From positions 5,456,001-5,520,000 of the forward strand of contig CM044309.1 in NCBI GenBank assembly GCA_024291935.2: a DNA stretch of 64,000 nt, read 5' to 3'. A program made the position numbers and the translations under genes. The notes below the pieces were generated by a model that was not told the DNA's origin, did not search any database, and saw nothing but the letters and a program-made list of their open reading frames with translations. Each line of letters opens with the position of its first letter. Within the stretch, counting starts at the first letter, position 1. Below are positions 47,286 to 58,873 of the stretch, in pieces. Source of the DNA: Okapia johnstoni (Eukaryota > Chordata > Mammalia > Artiodactyla > Giraffidae).

Positions 47286-47544
47286 CGGAAGCATAATTTG
47301 TACTAATGAGATTGCTCTCTCCAGGAGCAAAGGGGATGGGAATTAGCTGAGGGTTACCCCAGGCAGAGGGTAGATGCAGGACCACCAGGACATCTTCGGG
47401 CAAGCTGACTCATGCCTGTCAAGAACAGTTCTTCTGAGAAGAATTCCAGTATCAGCCATTGGCAGTAATTAGGGATGGGTGCGGGAGCCAGATAAGAGGA
47501 ATCCAGTGGGATCATCCATAGCATCTGTAACACTCATGATACAA

Positions 47545-47745
47545 TATTTGAGAGGCAATGTAATGTTAATAGGCTGACCTTTGAAGTTTTATAGATCTGC
47601 ATTCATTTGGGCAAGAAAATTAACCTTTCAGATTTTGTTTCCTCTACTGTAAAATAGGATACTAACTCATCTTAAATTTGAAAGGATTAAGTGAAGATGA
47701 ATTTGTAAAGAAGCCAGTAGGTGGTAAATTTGTTTTATGTTGACT
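47545..47745 (+). mobile_element. MIR SINE
   Basis: 'gggcaagaaaattaaccttt', 'ttgtttcctctactgtaaaa', 'taggatactaactcatctta', 'gaaaggattaagtgaagatg' match the MIR core and 3' part in order. Confidence 0.85.
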
Positions 47746-48805
47746 AAGCAAGTAAAACTTGTCTATTTTACAAGAAAAAATATGTATGTTTATTGAATTC
47801 TATTTAACATGGAAAGCTAATCCATAACTCTTAATTACCTCGAAAAGAAAATGTGGTACTGTACTTCTTAGATCAGTGCAAAATAAATGAATAAATCAGA
47901 AAAATGAAACATTGACATCACTGGTAAGAATAAAAGAAAAGTGTATTATTTAGCCAAGGTACAGAAGCAGATCTTACATATGAATTAAGCGATGTGATTA
48001 ATGTTCAAAGAAAGTGAGCTACTATTAGCATTTCTTTTCAGCATACTACTCAGTACAATTTTTGAAAAGGTTATTGGTGAAAAGATGTGCATGATGTGAA
48101 ATTCCTAATGTGCATATAAATTTCTCTTCAGAGTTCAGGGTGTCATTTTGTTTCACTAGTTGTTCTTTGGACGTCTTGGTCTGAGTGCCTTAGTTTAGGA
48201 TCAGGTTTTCAGGCAAGTGATGTGATCTTTTTTCATGCAACACCCAAGCATTATCAACTACTGCTGTTAGCCCTAGCATTCGCTGTACGCAAGTGATTCA
48301 TTAACTTGCAAGACAATTGACACATACAGGACTATGTCCTGGTTCTTTTCCTCTCACCTCTTTTCCTTAGTTCAATTTCATCTTTGACTTTTATCTGCAA
48401 ATTCGCATTTTCTAGTTCCCTTTGGTAGCGGGACCTTTGCAAGTACCTTCTGTACTTGAATTTCTTCATCTGATTATAAAAGTGTTTGCATATTGTGAAT
48501 GAAACAATTTACCCGAGAGCTTTTGGATATCCTTTGTAACTGACACTTGTGCTCTTCCAACACAACAGCAAACATGTTCACATTCACTGTGAATATAACT
48601 CTTATTATTAACCACTTCCACTTCCGGAGGCTGTCCTCTAGGTAAGCATATTTCTTTCATATCTAAAATAAATATGCAACCAAAATCATATATAAAATGA
48701 ATATGAAATAAACATGCAACCAACCTTTAATATAAGTTGTAGGATAATATTATTCAACAGAGCAGTCATAAAGGTAAGGTGCAACATGCAATTATTTTTA
48801 AAAGG
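47746..48805. other. Unassigned stretch
   Basis: No recognised repeat or exon; an 85-codon minus frame (48466-48723) shows no domain. Confidence 0.45.
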
Positions 48806-49019
48806 GCAAAGTGAAAGTGAAGTCGTTCAGTAGTGTTTGACTATTTGTGACCCCATGGACTGTAGCCTACCAGGCTCCTGCGTCCGTGGGATTTTCCAGG
48901 CAAGAGTACTGGAGTGGGTTGCAATTTCCTTCTCCAAGGGATCTTCCCAACCCAGGGATTAAACCCAGGTCTTCTGCCTTGCAGACAGACGCTTTACCGT
49001 CTGAGCCACCAGGGAAGCC
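48806..49019 (-). mobile_element. Bov-tA SINE
   Basis: Antisense order from 'gtgaaagtgaagtcgttcag' to the tRNA-like head 'acccagggattaaacccagg', then 'ctttaccgtctgagccacca'. An approximate TSD 'tttttaaaagg' / 'tttttaaaaagg' is at 48795-48805 and 49020-49031. Confidence 0.95.
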
Positions 49020-49031
49020 TTTTTAAAAAGG

Positions 49032-49878
49032 ATTGACCCTTAATTATCATTTAATCTGTATAACCTACCAGAGGTGACATGTAATGACTAATCTATTGAC
49101 TCCATCAGCAAGTGTGGTGAGGAACTATATATATATATAGACACTAGCTTTTTAAAAATACATCCCTCTTAGGCATACACCTTTTTTTTCACTTAAAAAA
49201 TGCTTTAGACAATATTCTCATTAGATGAGACAAAATTATCTCTTTCTCTTTATGCAATATTCTCTAGACAAAATTCTCAACAATAAAAATTATGAGATAT
49301 ACACACTACACAGCATTTGCCATTGTTTATATCAGTTTCTAGAATATTTAAAACTAATGTGTTATGTATATAGAAGTATATTATATGTATATGTGTATAT
49401 ATTATATATATGTTATATGTGTCCAACCTTGTCTCTGTTAACTATATACATTAGGATACCCACTGCATTTAATGTTAATATCAACCACTTTGAAATCACT
49501 TGCAATCTATTTGATGGTAATGAATGAACATGAAAATATGGAAGGAAGTGGGAATATTTTAAATTGCTCCTAGTTCCTGAGGCTCTCTTTCAAAAAGAAT
49601 GTGAATTTTCCCACACTATAGATGTGGAAAATAGCTGCACCTGTTTATAGAGTGGCATTAAGTGGAAAGGCACAAATATGTGGTATTTGGACATGTGAAA
49701 TAGTTCTTAAGATAGGAGCTCCCACTAGACGGCTTATACATAGGTACCCAAAACTTGAGGTCAAATAAATTTAAAATGATCAGAGTTGTCTTACTTGCTA
49801 ATTATTATCTTTTCTCATCTCTCTCAGAGGCCAAAAGACATTGTTGAGTCTTATGCAGACTGCTTCTTTTTAAGTGTC
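49032..49878. other. Unassigned AT-rich stretch
   Basis: Contains a short (AT)n patch at about 49127-49139 and a TA/TG low-complexity patch at 49372-49420. No repeat family or exon recognised. Confidence 0.5.
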
Positions 49879-49901
49879 CATAATTCATATTTATTGTTTT
49901 T

Positions 49902-50725
49902 CGGTAGCTCAGTCATGTCCTACCCTTTGCAACTCCATGGACTGCAGAACACCAGGCTTCCTGTCCTTCACTATCTCCATTAGTTTGCTCAAACTTAGGT
50001 GCATTGAGCCAATGATGCCATTCAGCTGTCTCATCCTCTGTTGTCCCCTTCTCCTCCTGCCCTCAATCTTTCCCAGCATCAGGGTCTTTTCCAAAGAGTC
50101 AGCTCTTTTTTCAAGTGGCCAAAGTATTGGAGTTTCAGCTTCAGCATTAAGTCCTTCCAATGAATATTCAGGACTTATTTCCTTTAGGATGGACTTGTTG
50201 GATCTCCTTGCAGTCCAAGGGACTCTCAAGAGTCTTCTCCAACGCCACAGTTCAAAAGCATAAATCCTTTGGCGCTCAGTCTTCTTTATGGTCCAACTCT
50301 CATATCCATACATGACTACTGGAAAAATCATAGCTTTGACTATGCAGACATTTATTGGCAAAGTGATGTGTTTGCTTTTTAATACACTGTCTAGGTTTGT
50401 CATAGCTTTTCTTCCAAGGAGCAGGCATCTTTTAATTTCATGGCTGCAGTCACCATCTGCAGTGATTTTGGAGCCCCCAAAATAAAGTCTCTCACTGTTT
50501 CCCCGTCTATTTGCCATGAAGTGGTGGGACCAGATGCCATGATCTTAGTTTTCTGAATGTTGAGTTTTAAGCCAACTTTTTCACTCTCCTCTTTCACTTT
50601 CATCAAGAGGCTCTTTAGTTCTTCTTTGCTTTCTGCCATAAGGGTAGTGTCATCTGCATATCTAAGGTTATTGATATTTCTCCCGACAATCTTGATTCCA
50701 GCTTGTGCTTCATCCAGCTCAAATA
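49902..50725 (-). mobile_element. BovB LINE, 3' 820 bases, with TSD
   Basis: From the 3' tail through the ORF2 C-terminus to the RT palm, where it is 5' truncated. On the minus strand an A-rich tail follows the 3' end, and a 9-base TSD 'cataattca' occurs at 49879-49887 and 50726-50734. Confidence 0.95.
49909..50720 (-). pseudogene. BovB ORF2 C-terminal half, frameshifted
   Basis: Two overlapping open stretches in different frames make up the RT palm and C-terminal domain. The upstream one (about 50400-50720) holds an intact YADD (codons 50649-50660) and QKTKIMASG. The downstream one (49909-50517, 202 codons) holds the typical YESWTIKK, RRLLRVPWTARRSN and [11 protein letters not shown] signatures. 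One frameshift near 50490 separates them, so the region is nearly readable but truncated at the 5' side. Confidence 0.9.
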
Positions 50726-50976
50726 CATAATTCAATTTTAAGTATATTTTACTTATTTAAATATATTTAGGGAACATTTGCCACACAGTAAGAACTTCGT
50801 ATACATCAATGAACAAAGCAAGTCTTCTTGCCCTAGTAGTTATATTCTGAGGGTAAAAGCAAACAATCCATGTAATGTACAAATAAAATATGTTAGAGTG
50901 TATTAAGTGCCATAGAAAATGAAAACTTGGAGTAATGCAAGGGAATTTTACAATGTCATTGGTTTTCAGGAGGTGT

Positions 50977-52235
50977 TCAGTTCAGTTCATTTCAGTCGCT
51001 CAGTTGTGTCCAACTCTTTGCAATCTCACGGACTGCATCACGCCAGACTTCCCTGCCCATCACCAACTCCCAGAGCTTGTTCAAACTCATGTCCATCGAG
51101 TTGATGATGCCATCCAACCATCTCATCCTCTGTCGTCCCTTTTCCTCCCACCTTCAATCTTTCCCAGCATCAGGGTCTTTTCAACTGTCAGCTCTTCACA
51201 TAGGGTGGCCAAAGTATTGGAGCTTCAGCTTGAGCATCAGTCCTTCCAATTAATATTCAAGGTTGATATCCTTTAGGATGGACTGGTTGGATCGCCTTGC
51301 AGTCCAAGGGACTCTCAAGAGTCTTCTCCAACACCACAGTTCAAGAGCATCAATTCTTCCGCACTCAGCTTTCTTTATAGTCCAACTCTCACATCCATAC
51401 ATGACTATTGGAAAAGCCATAGCTTTGACTAGACAAATCTTTGATGGCAAAGTAATGTCTCTGCTTTTTAATATGTTATCTAGGTTGGTCATAGCTTTTC
51501 TTCCAAGGAGCAAGTGTCTTTTAATTTCATGGCTGTGGTCACCATCTGCAGTGATTTTGGAGCCCAAAAGATAAAGTCTGTCACTGTTTCCATGGTTTCC
51601 CCATCTATTTGCCATGAAGTGATGAGACAAGATGCCATGATCTTAGTTTTCTGAATGTTGAGCTTTAAGCCAACTTTTTCACTCTCCTCTTTGACTTTCA
51701 TCAAGAGGCTCTTTAGCTCTTCTTCACTTTCTACCATGAGGTGGTGTCATCTGCATATCTGAGGTTATTGATATTTCTCCCTGCAGTCTTCATTCCAGCT
51801 TGTGCTTCTTCCAGCCCAGTGTTTCTCATGATGTACTCTGCATATAGGTTAAATGAGCAGGATGACAATATACAGCCTTGACATACTCTTTCCCTATTTG
51901 GAACCAGTCTGTTGTTCCATGTCCAGTTCTAACTGTTGCTTCCTGACCTGTATACACATTTCTCAGGAGGCAGATCAGGTGGTCTGTTATTCCCATCTCT
52001 AAGAATTTTCCACAGTTTTTTTTGTTTTTTTTGTGATTTATACAGTCAAAGCCTTTGGCATAGTTAATAAAGCAGAAATAGATTTTTTTCTGGAACTCTT
52101 GCTTTTTCAATGATCCAATGGATGTCGGCAATTTGATCTCTTCCTCTGCCTTTTCTAAATCCAGCTTGAACATCTGGAATTTCACAGTTCATGTACTGCT
52201 GAAGCCTGGCTTGGAGAATTTTGAGAATTACTTTG
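50977..52235 (-). mobile_element. BovB LINE, 3' 1.26 kb, with TSD
   Basis: From the 'gttcagttcat' tail through the whole C-terminus and RT palm into the fingers region. The frame is lost at the catalytic box, where one base is missing after the YADD codons (about 51745). Motif A reads FINYAKGFDC, with the catalytic-position D replaced. A 9-base TSD 'aggaggtgt' at 50968-50976 and 52236-52244 marks the ends. Confidence 0.95.
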
Positions 52236-52244
52236 AGGAGGTGT

Positions 52245-52864
52245 AATATATATTTTACAGGATAATCAGGGTGTGCTTCACTGAGTAAATATTTGAGAAT
52301 AGCTTTGAAGGAGGTGGAGGAGGGAGCTCTGCCATGTATCTGAGAGGTTAGTCCTCCAGACAGAGGGCACCACCTGGGTGCAGAAGGCACAGAAGTCCTA
52401 AGGCAGGAGAGGGCTTAGCATTTCTAGTAGGAACTAGGAGGCCAGTTGTTTCTGGAATGGAGTGCGATATTAAAGGTGCAATGACTTTTTGCGTTCATGC
52501 GATGGGAGGGATTCCTGATTTTATATTTAGTGACCATCCGTTGTATGTTCTTAGTTCCGTGCTTCTGCCCAGTATCGGCTTAACTTTAGGAATAGCCAGT
52601 GTCACTTTCGCCTTCACTTAATTTTTTTTTTTTTAAGTACACCTGGACAAGAGCATAGCTGCATGCCTAACTACTTTTCCTGACTACAACTTCAGTTTGG
52701 CAAAGACCCTGAATTTTTCTTTATACTTGCCTTTTTCACAGAAATGTTTTTGAAACTTTACTCATAGAAATAAGTAAAGCCTGATATACATTCTGCCAGT
52801 TTCATTTTCATCATTTCGCTTATACAGTTGTTCATAGCTCTGTTGCTTATGCACTTTTCATTCA
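52245..52864. other. Unassigned stretch
   Basis: Includes a T13-14 run at about 52622-52635. No recognised repeat or exon. Confidence 0.45.
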
Positions 52865-53159
52865 ATAGACGTAGTCAGCAGCTCCTGTGTACCCAGTATT
52901 GTTACATGTCTACGTAAGGATATATAGACGTAGTCAGCAACTCCTGTGTACCCAGTATTGTTACATGTCTACGTAAGGATATATAGACGTAGTCAGCAAC
53001 TCCTGTGTACCCAGTATTGTTACATGTCTACGTAAGGATATATAGACGTAGTCAGCAACTCCTGTGTACCCAGTATTGTTACATGTCTACGTAAGGATAT
53101 ATAGACGTAGTCAGCAGCTCCTGTGTACCCAGTATTGTTACATGTCTACGTAAGGATAC
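52865..53159 (+). repeat. 59-bp tandem repeat, five copies
   Basis: Units at 52865-52923, 52924-52982, 52983-53041, 53042-53100 and 53101-53159. They are essentially identical. The only internal variant I see is CAGCAGC in units 1 and 5 against CAGCAAC in units 2-4; the last unit also ends in 'ggatac'. Each unit begins 'atagacgtagtcagc' and ends 'catgtctacgtaaggatat'. Around each junction 'ctacgt' and 'acgtag' can pair across 12 bases. There are no unique spacers and the array does not match a known satellite or SINE. Confidence 0.97.
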
Positions 53160-53889
53160 AGAACACCTTCAAAGCATAAATCGTTCTTGTTTGCGTGAGT
53201 CCAAAGGCTAGCAATGCTTTACATAACAGGAGAAATATTAAAATAGAGATCCAGGAATTGTGGTTTTAATAGAAAAAATGACTTAATAGAATTTATTTAA
53301 TTTCTGTCATAACAATTTAAGTTAATGGAGAGTCAGAAGCTATTTTAAAGAGTGAAAAATAGTTGTAAAGCTTTTTAAAAAATACATATATTTGTAATCA
53401 GTGTATATGTATATATATGTGTGCATACATACATATACACAAATCTGTTTATATAAAGAATCTATATAGACACATAGCAATCTTTCACAATTTCTTAGGG
53501 AAAACAAAACTCTCTTTGCTTTGGAAGTCTATTTAATCCACACGTGGCTCTGATTTGTTCTGCTGTTCACAACTTATGAGATTTCTCTAGCGCTGTCAAA
53601 ATATTTCTCACATCACACAGACATAATAATGGAGAAACTCCAGTGACTTTTGACAGCTGTGTAGTGGTCTCTAATGTTAGTATGGATTATGTTGGGGGTT
53701 TAAACTATTATTCAGATCAATAGTACTAATGTTGAGCTGGTATTACTATGTTGAGCACATATGACTTGTATCTTCATAACAATGAAAATTAAAAACAGGC
53801 AAAGGACAGAAAAGAGAACACTGACATTTAACATAAAAATATAGATTTAATTTTTTGCACTAAAGATGATTGTAACTGTATTTAGGCAG
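53160..53889. other. Unassigned AT-rich stretch
   Basis: A TA/TG/CA low-complexity patch lies at about 53384-53440. No repeat family or exon recognised. Confidence 0.5.
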
Positions 53890-54919
53890 TGATTTTCCTA
53901 TACTGCTTTAACAAAGTTCCATAATTTATTATGTTTTTTTTTATCATTCAATTTAAAATATTTTAAAGTTTCTTTCTTGAGTTTTCCTTTGACTTGTGGA
54001 TTTTTTTAGAAGTGTGATTTTTTTCACTGATACATAATTGATCTTTATTCTAGATACATTGTTTTTATTAATTTCTAAATTATTTCATATCATTAAAGAA
54101 TGGTTTTGCAGGATTTCAGTATTTTGAAATTTATTAGCAGTTGTTGTATGGCTCAGTATATGGTCTATCTTGGTGAATTTTCCATGTAGTCTTAAAAAGA
54201 ATATATTCTGCAGCCTTTGGGCATCTGTATTATAATTGTCAACTAGGTCAAAGAAGATGATAGTGCTGTTCAGATCTTCCATGTCTTTTCTAAGTTTTTC
54301 TCCTTTTTTATAATCTTGAGAGAGGAGTGTTAAACTATGCATCTATAATTGTGAATTTGTTTTTTATTTTAACTTTGTCAAATTTTTCTCAGGTGTTTTG
54401 AGGCTCTGTTAAATGCATGAATATTTATGATTTTTATTCCTTTTTAGAATTTGCTATTTTCTCATTTTAAAATATTTCATTTTCTTGTTGCCTCAAAGTA
54501 TAACTTAATAAGTAATACTAATATTAATATGCAATTCTAGCTTTCTTACATGATACACATGGTTTACCTATCCATTCTTTTACTTTCAGCCTATCTTAAT
54601 TTTTTTATATTTAAAGTATGCCTCTTGTAGAAAGGATGCTATGTCTTGTTTCTGTATACCTTCCGAAAGTGTCTGCATTTTAAATTTTGAATCCTCAGTT
54701 CCTTGCATTTAATGTACTTATTCATCCTGTAGATTTTTGCTACCGTCTCACTACTTCTTTTCCATTTTCCCCGTTTTCGTTTCTCTTATCTTCTTTGTTT
54801 CCTGATGTTTTTAAAGTTAACTCATTTTTGAAAATAAATTTAACTTATATAATAGTTTTACAATTCTATTTCTTTGCAAATCTTTAATGGTTTCTCCAAG
54901 GGATACAATATATGTTTTT

Positions 54920-55239
54920 ATCTTTTTTTATTGGACTACAATAGCTTTGCAGTATCGTGTTAGTTTCTGCTGTGCACCGTCGTGAATCAGCTATGTGTAT
55001 ACACATATCCTCTCCCCCTTGAGTCGCCCTCCCATCCTCCATCCCGCCCGTCTAGGTCTTCACAGAGCACGCAGCTGTGCAGTACATTGTTTTGCTGTAC
55101 AGCGCTCCCCACCAGCTGTCTATTTGGCACATGGTGGTGTCTCTTTGAGTCGATGCTGCTGTCTCAGTCTGTCTCCCTAGCCTTCCCCGGCCACGTGTCC
55201 ACAGCTCGGTTGTCTACAGTTATGCCTTTCTCTTTTCAC
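54920..55239 (-). mobile_element. Younger L1 3' UTR inserted in L1M
   Basis: Antisense of the artiodactyl L1 3' UTR: 'gttagtttctgctgtgcacc', 'ccatcccgcccgtctaggtc', 'tcacagagcacgcagctgtg', 'ctatttggcacatggtggtg'. It is GC-richer than its host. The L1M host resumes at 'ttcacagtctgtttagagtt'; a short 'tctttt' at both borders may be the TSD. Confidence 0.88.
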
Positions 55240-55552
55240 AGTCTGTTTAGAGTTAAGTTTTGATATGATACCATGCCAAAAATGTAAAAACTTTGCAATC
55301 AATATTAGACTTTCTTTCACTTTGGCTATCGTTGTCTTATGTACTGTATCCATAAGTGATATATCTATATATGTTGCACTCACACTCTTACTTTCCTTAT
55401 TAAACATTTAAAACTGTTATCTGTAAGTGCTGCTTTAGTGACTTCTCGTAATTTATTTTTTGTAATTCAATTTAAAATATCTTATAATGTCTCTTGAGCT
55501 TTTCTTTAATCCATAGATGAATTATTTTTGTTCTTATGTTAAATATTAGAAC

Positions 55553-55576
55553 ATGCACACACACGTGTGTGTGCAT
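55553..55576. repeat. 24-bp perfect palindrome of alternating purine-pyrimidine
   Basis: The half-site is 'atgcacacacac', followed at once by its reverse complement; the centre is CACGTG. It lies within the L1M block. Such a sequence can extrude as a hairpin or adopt Z-DNA and contains an E-box, but no function is shown. Confidence 0.9.
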
Positions 55577-56620
55577 TTCAACCCCATAGTTCAATGCTGT
55601 GTTTTGCTTTAGCTACTCATAAGTTGTATTATTAGTACAGAGAAAAACATTTTCACTTAATGACAAACTCCACTTCTGATATTCTTGATTTCCTCTTTAG
55701 GATTTGAGTTTTAATTTTATATCATCTTCCTTTTTCTAGAACTTCCTTTATTATTTCTTATAGTGTTTTTCTGCTAAGGATGAATGCTCCATTTTTACTT
55801 ATTCATTTTGTTTTTCCGTATTTGATTAGGATATTTTCACTGGATTTATAAATCTAGGTTCTCAGTTTTGCTTTTAGCACCTTAAGTATTTGTTCCGGTT
55901 TCTTATTTTGATTTTTTATAATGAGAAATAGCTGTTTGTATTAGTTTTTATCTGTAGATAGTGTCTTTGGGGGAGAGTTGCTTTTAAGATTTTCTTGGCA
56001 CTTTGGAGTTGCAACTGTTTGACTTCAGTATGCATTATAATTTTTTTTTCTTTGTATATACATTTTCGGCCTTCTTGAGGTTACTGAAACTATAACTTTT
56101 ATATCTTCACTATTTCTTCAAGTATTTTTTCTGCTTATTTTTTCTCTTCTCTATAGGACTCCAATGCATGAATGTTATGACTTGATATTCTGCAAATCGT
56201 GGAAGTTCTGTTTAATGGTTCTCAATCTATTTTCTCTGTTTTCTTCAAATTGAAAAACTTTCATTAATTTATCTTCAAGTTTGATGATTCTATTTTTTTT
56301 CAAATTTCCCACTGACCAGTCCTTAATGAGGATATATTTTTAAAAATTTAGATGTGTTTTTTATTTTCATAATTTTAATTTAACTTATTTTTATATTTTC
56401 TATTTCTCCACTGAAATTTCTTTTTTATTTATTCACTACAATCATGCTTTCACATACTTTTTGAAAATGATTATACTTGCAAATTTAAAACACTTCTCTG
56501 TTAATTTCAACTTCTGTGATATTTTAAGTGTCAAACTATATTGTTTTTAATCTGTGTACTAGTCATCATTTTCTGTTTTTTGAACTCTAAATCTGATACT
56601 AAGAGTGGGAAGAAAAGGGG

Positions 56621-57411
56621 GAAGCCATTTGTCATGTGTGATTTATTCTTGATGCAAATTTACCCAAACTATTCTAATGATAGAGCATTCAGAAGCATTT
56701 GCTTAGCTCCTATCTGAAAATTGTTACTTAATAAAGCACTTCATGTTTTGCTTTATACCTCCATTATTTGATGTTAAAAATAGACTAGAAGTTATCAAAT
56801 ATTACAGTATTTGCCAGACATTAAAAGTACTGATGATTCCTTTATTTTAAATATATTTGTATTATTGGAAAAGTGTATATGCTTTTAAATTTGTTCATAA
56901 AGTACATTGAAAAAGAGCTACTAATAGTGTAAGTCTGTGTTATCTGTATGTTTAATTTAATTAAAATATAAATGCGAATTATTTTGACTGTAACTCAGGT
57001 TCTCAGGGAGCCAGTACATTCCTTGACTTTCTAGTTTCCCTGTACCATGTGAACAACATTTGGTAGCAGGTGAGCATACTGATCATTTTGCATATGATGG
57101 CATCGGGAGAAAAAGAACAATGCTGAGATTCCTGCAGCCAAGATTGGTGTGGGAGGGTAGCTGTAGTTTCTAATGATCTGAGACGAAGTTGGATCAGTTA
57201 ACAAGCTTTGAGATCACTCATGACGAGGATGGAAGAAGCAGTCACAGATTTCAGCACAACCAAGCCTGAGGACCAAGAGATGAACTAAAGAGACAACTGA
57301 GGACCCAGAGATGGCTGATGCCAACAAAGGCTAGAAGTTCATGATCAGTTCCACCTTTTGATGTTGTATTAATATAAAAATTATCAGCCTTCCCTCTCGA
57401 GTCGTCCTCAT
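56621..57411. other. Unassigned stretch
   Basis: The part from 57000 to 57400 is of more balanced composition and might be an old LTR or DNA transposon, but I cannot assign a family. Confidence 0.45.
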
Positions 57412-58873
57412 TGTTCAGTCGCTCAGTCATGTCTGACTCTGTGATCCCATGGGCTGTAGCACACTAGATTTCCCTGCCCTTTACCATCTCCCAGAGCTTG
57501 CTCAAACTCATGTCCATTGAGTTGGTGATGCCATCCAACCATCTCATCCTTTGTCATTCCCTTCTCTTCCTGCCTTCAATCTTTCCCAGCATCACTGTCT
57601 TTTCAAATGAGTCAGTTCTTCATATCAGGTGGCCAAAATGTATTGGAGTTTTAGCTTCAGCATCCATCCTTCCAGTGAATAATCAGGACTGATTTCCTTT
57701 AGGATTGATTAGTTTGATCTCCTTGCAGTCCGAGGGACTCTCAAGAGTCTTCTTCAACAGCACAGTTCAAAAGCATCTATTCTTCGATGCTCAGCCTTCT
57801 TTATGGACCATTCAGGTATGACCTGAATCAAATTCCTTATGATTATACAGTGGAAGTGACAAATAGATTTAAGGGGCTAGATCTGATAGACAGAGTGCCT
57901 GATGAACTATGGACAGAGATTCGTGACATTGTACAGGAGACAGGGATCAAGACCATCCCCATGGAAAAGAAATGCAAAAAAGCAAAATGGCTGTCTGAAG
58001 AGGCCTTACAAATAGCTGGGAAAAGAAGAGAAGCGAAAAGCAAAGGAGAAGAGGAAAGATATTCCCATCTGAATGCAGAGTTCCAAAGAATAGCAAGGAG
58101 AGATAAGAAAGCCTTCCTCAGCAATCAATGCAAAGAAATAGAGGAAAACAACAGGTTGGGAAAGACTAGAGATCTCTTCAAGAAAATTAGAGATACCAAG
58201 GGAACATTTCATGCAAAGATGGGCTCGATAAAGGACAGAAATGGTATGGACCTAACAGAAGCAGATGATATTAAGAAGAGGTGGTAAGAATACACAGAAG
58301 AACTGTACAAAACAGATCTTCACGACCCAGATAATCACGATGGTGTGATCACTCACCTAGAGCCAGACATCCTGGAATGTGAAGTCAAGCGGGCCTTAGG
58401 AAGCATCAATACAAACAAAGCAAGTGGAGGTGAGGGAATTCCAACTGAGCTATTTCAAATCCTCAAAGGTGATGCTGTGAAAGTGCTGCACTCGATATGC
58501 CAGCAAATTTGGAAAACTCAGCAGTGGCCACAGGACAGGAAAAGGTCAGTTTTCATTCCAATCCCAAAGAAAGGCAATGCCAAAGAATGCTCAAACTACC
58601 ACACAATTGCACTCATCTCACATGCTAGTAAAGTAATACTCAAAATTCTGCAAGCCAGGCTTCAGCAATACGTGAACCGTGAACTTCCAGATGTTCAAGC
58701 TGGTTTTAGAAAAGGCAGAGGAACCAGAGATCAAGTTGCCAACATCCGCTGGATTATGGAAAAAGCAAGAGAGTTCCAGAAAAACATGTATTTCTGCTTT
58801 ATTGACTATGTCAAAGCCTTTGACTGTGTGGATCACAATAAACTGTGGAAAATTCTTCAAGAGATAGGAATAC
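57412..58873 (-). mobile_element. BovB LINE with 5' inversion (twin priming)
   Basis: 57412-57806 is the BovB 3' end in antisense. At 57806-57807 it switches directly to sense-strand BovB (57806-58873), from the endonuclease-RT linker to the RT region. Consensus bases between the two internal break points are missing. This is the pattern expected when a second primer from the other target strand reverse-transcribes an internal stretch of the same RNA. Only about one base of microhomology is visible at the switch. No TSD was found. Confidence 0.88.
57809..58873 (+). pseudogene. BovB ORF2 linker and RT fingers/palm, one in-frame stop
   Basis: About 355 codons in one frame, broken only by TAA at 58285-58287, where a C-to-T change in a CAA codon explains the stop. 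The protein covers the linker (KKCKKAKWLSEEALQIAG), the IPKKGNAKECSNYHTIAL region, QAGFRKGRGTRDQVANIRWI and motif A (CFIDYVKAFDCVDHNK). It ends before the YADD box, so it cannot be a working reverse transcriptase. The frame reads on into unrelated sequence after 58873. Confidence 0.93.

Larger units (their letters stand above)
53890..56620 (-). mobile_element. Ancient L1 (L1M type), ORF2 5' half and upstream region
   Basis: Antisense wording in L1 order: 'ggctcagtatatggtctatc', 'aagaatatattctgcagcc', 'gaggctctgttaaatgcatg', 'agtatgcctcttgtagaaag', 'ggtttctccaagggatacaa', 'tagaacttcctttattattt', 'tttcttggcactttggagtt'. The endonuclease half of ORF2 is followed by the inter-ORF and 5' sequence. 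Interrupted at 54920-55239 by a younger L1. All frames are broken. Confidence 0.8.

Noticed and set aside
50400..50735. Possible active BovB reverse transcriptase because YADD is intact
   Set aside because: The copy is 5' truncated, lacks the endonuclease and fingers, and has a frameshift near 50490.
52865..53159. CRISPR-like appearance of a regular repeat
   Set aside because: The units are contiguous with no unique spacers, and the sequence is mammalian. It is a tandem minisatellite.
55553..55576. Regulatory E-box call
   Set aside because: A CACGTG core in a palindrome within degraded L1 is not sufficient evidence of a binding site; kept only as a structural observation.
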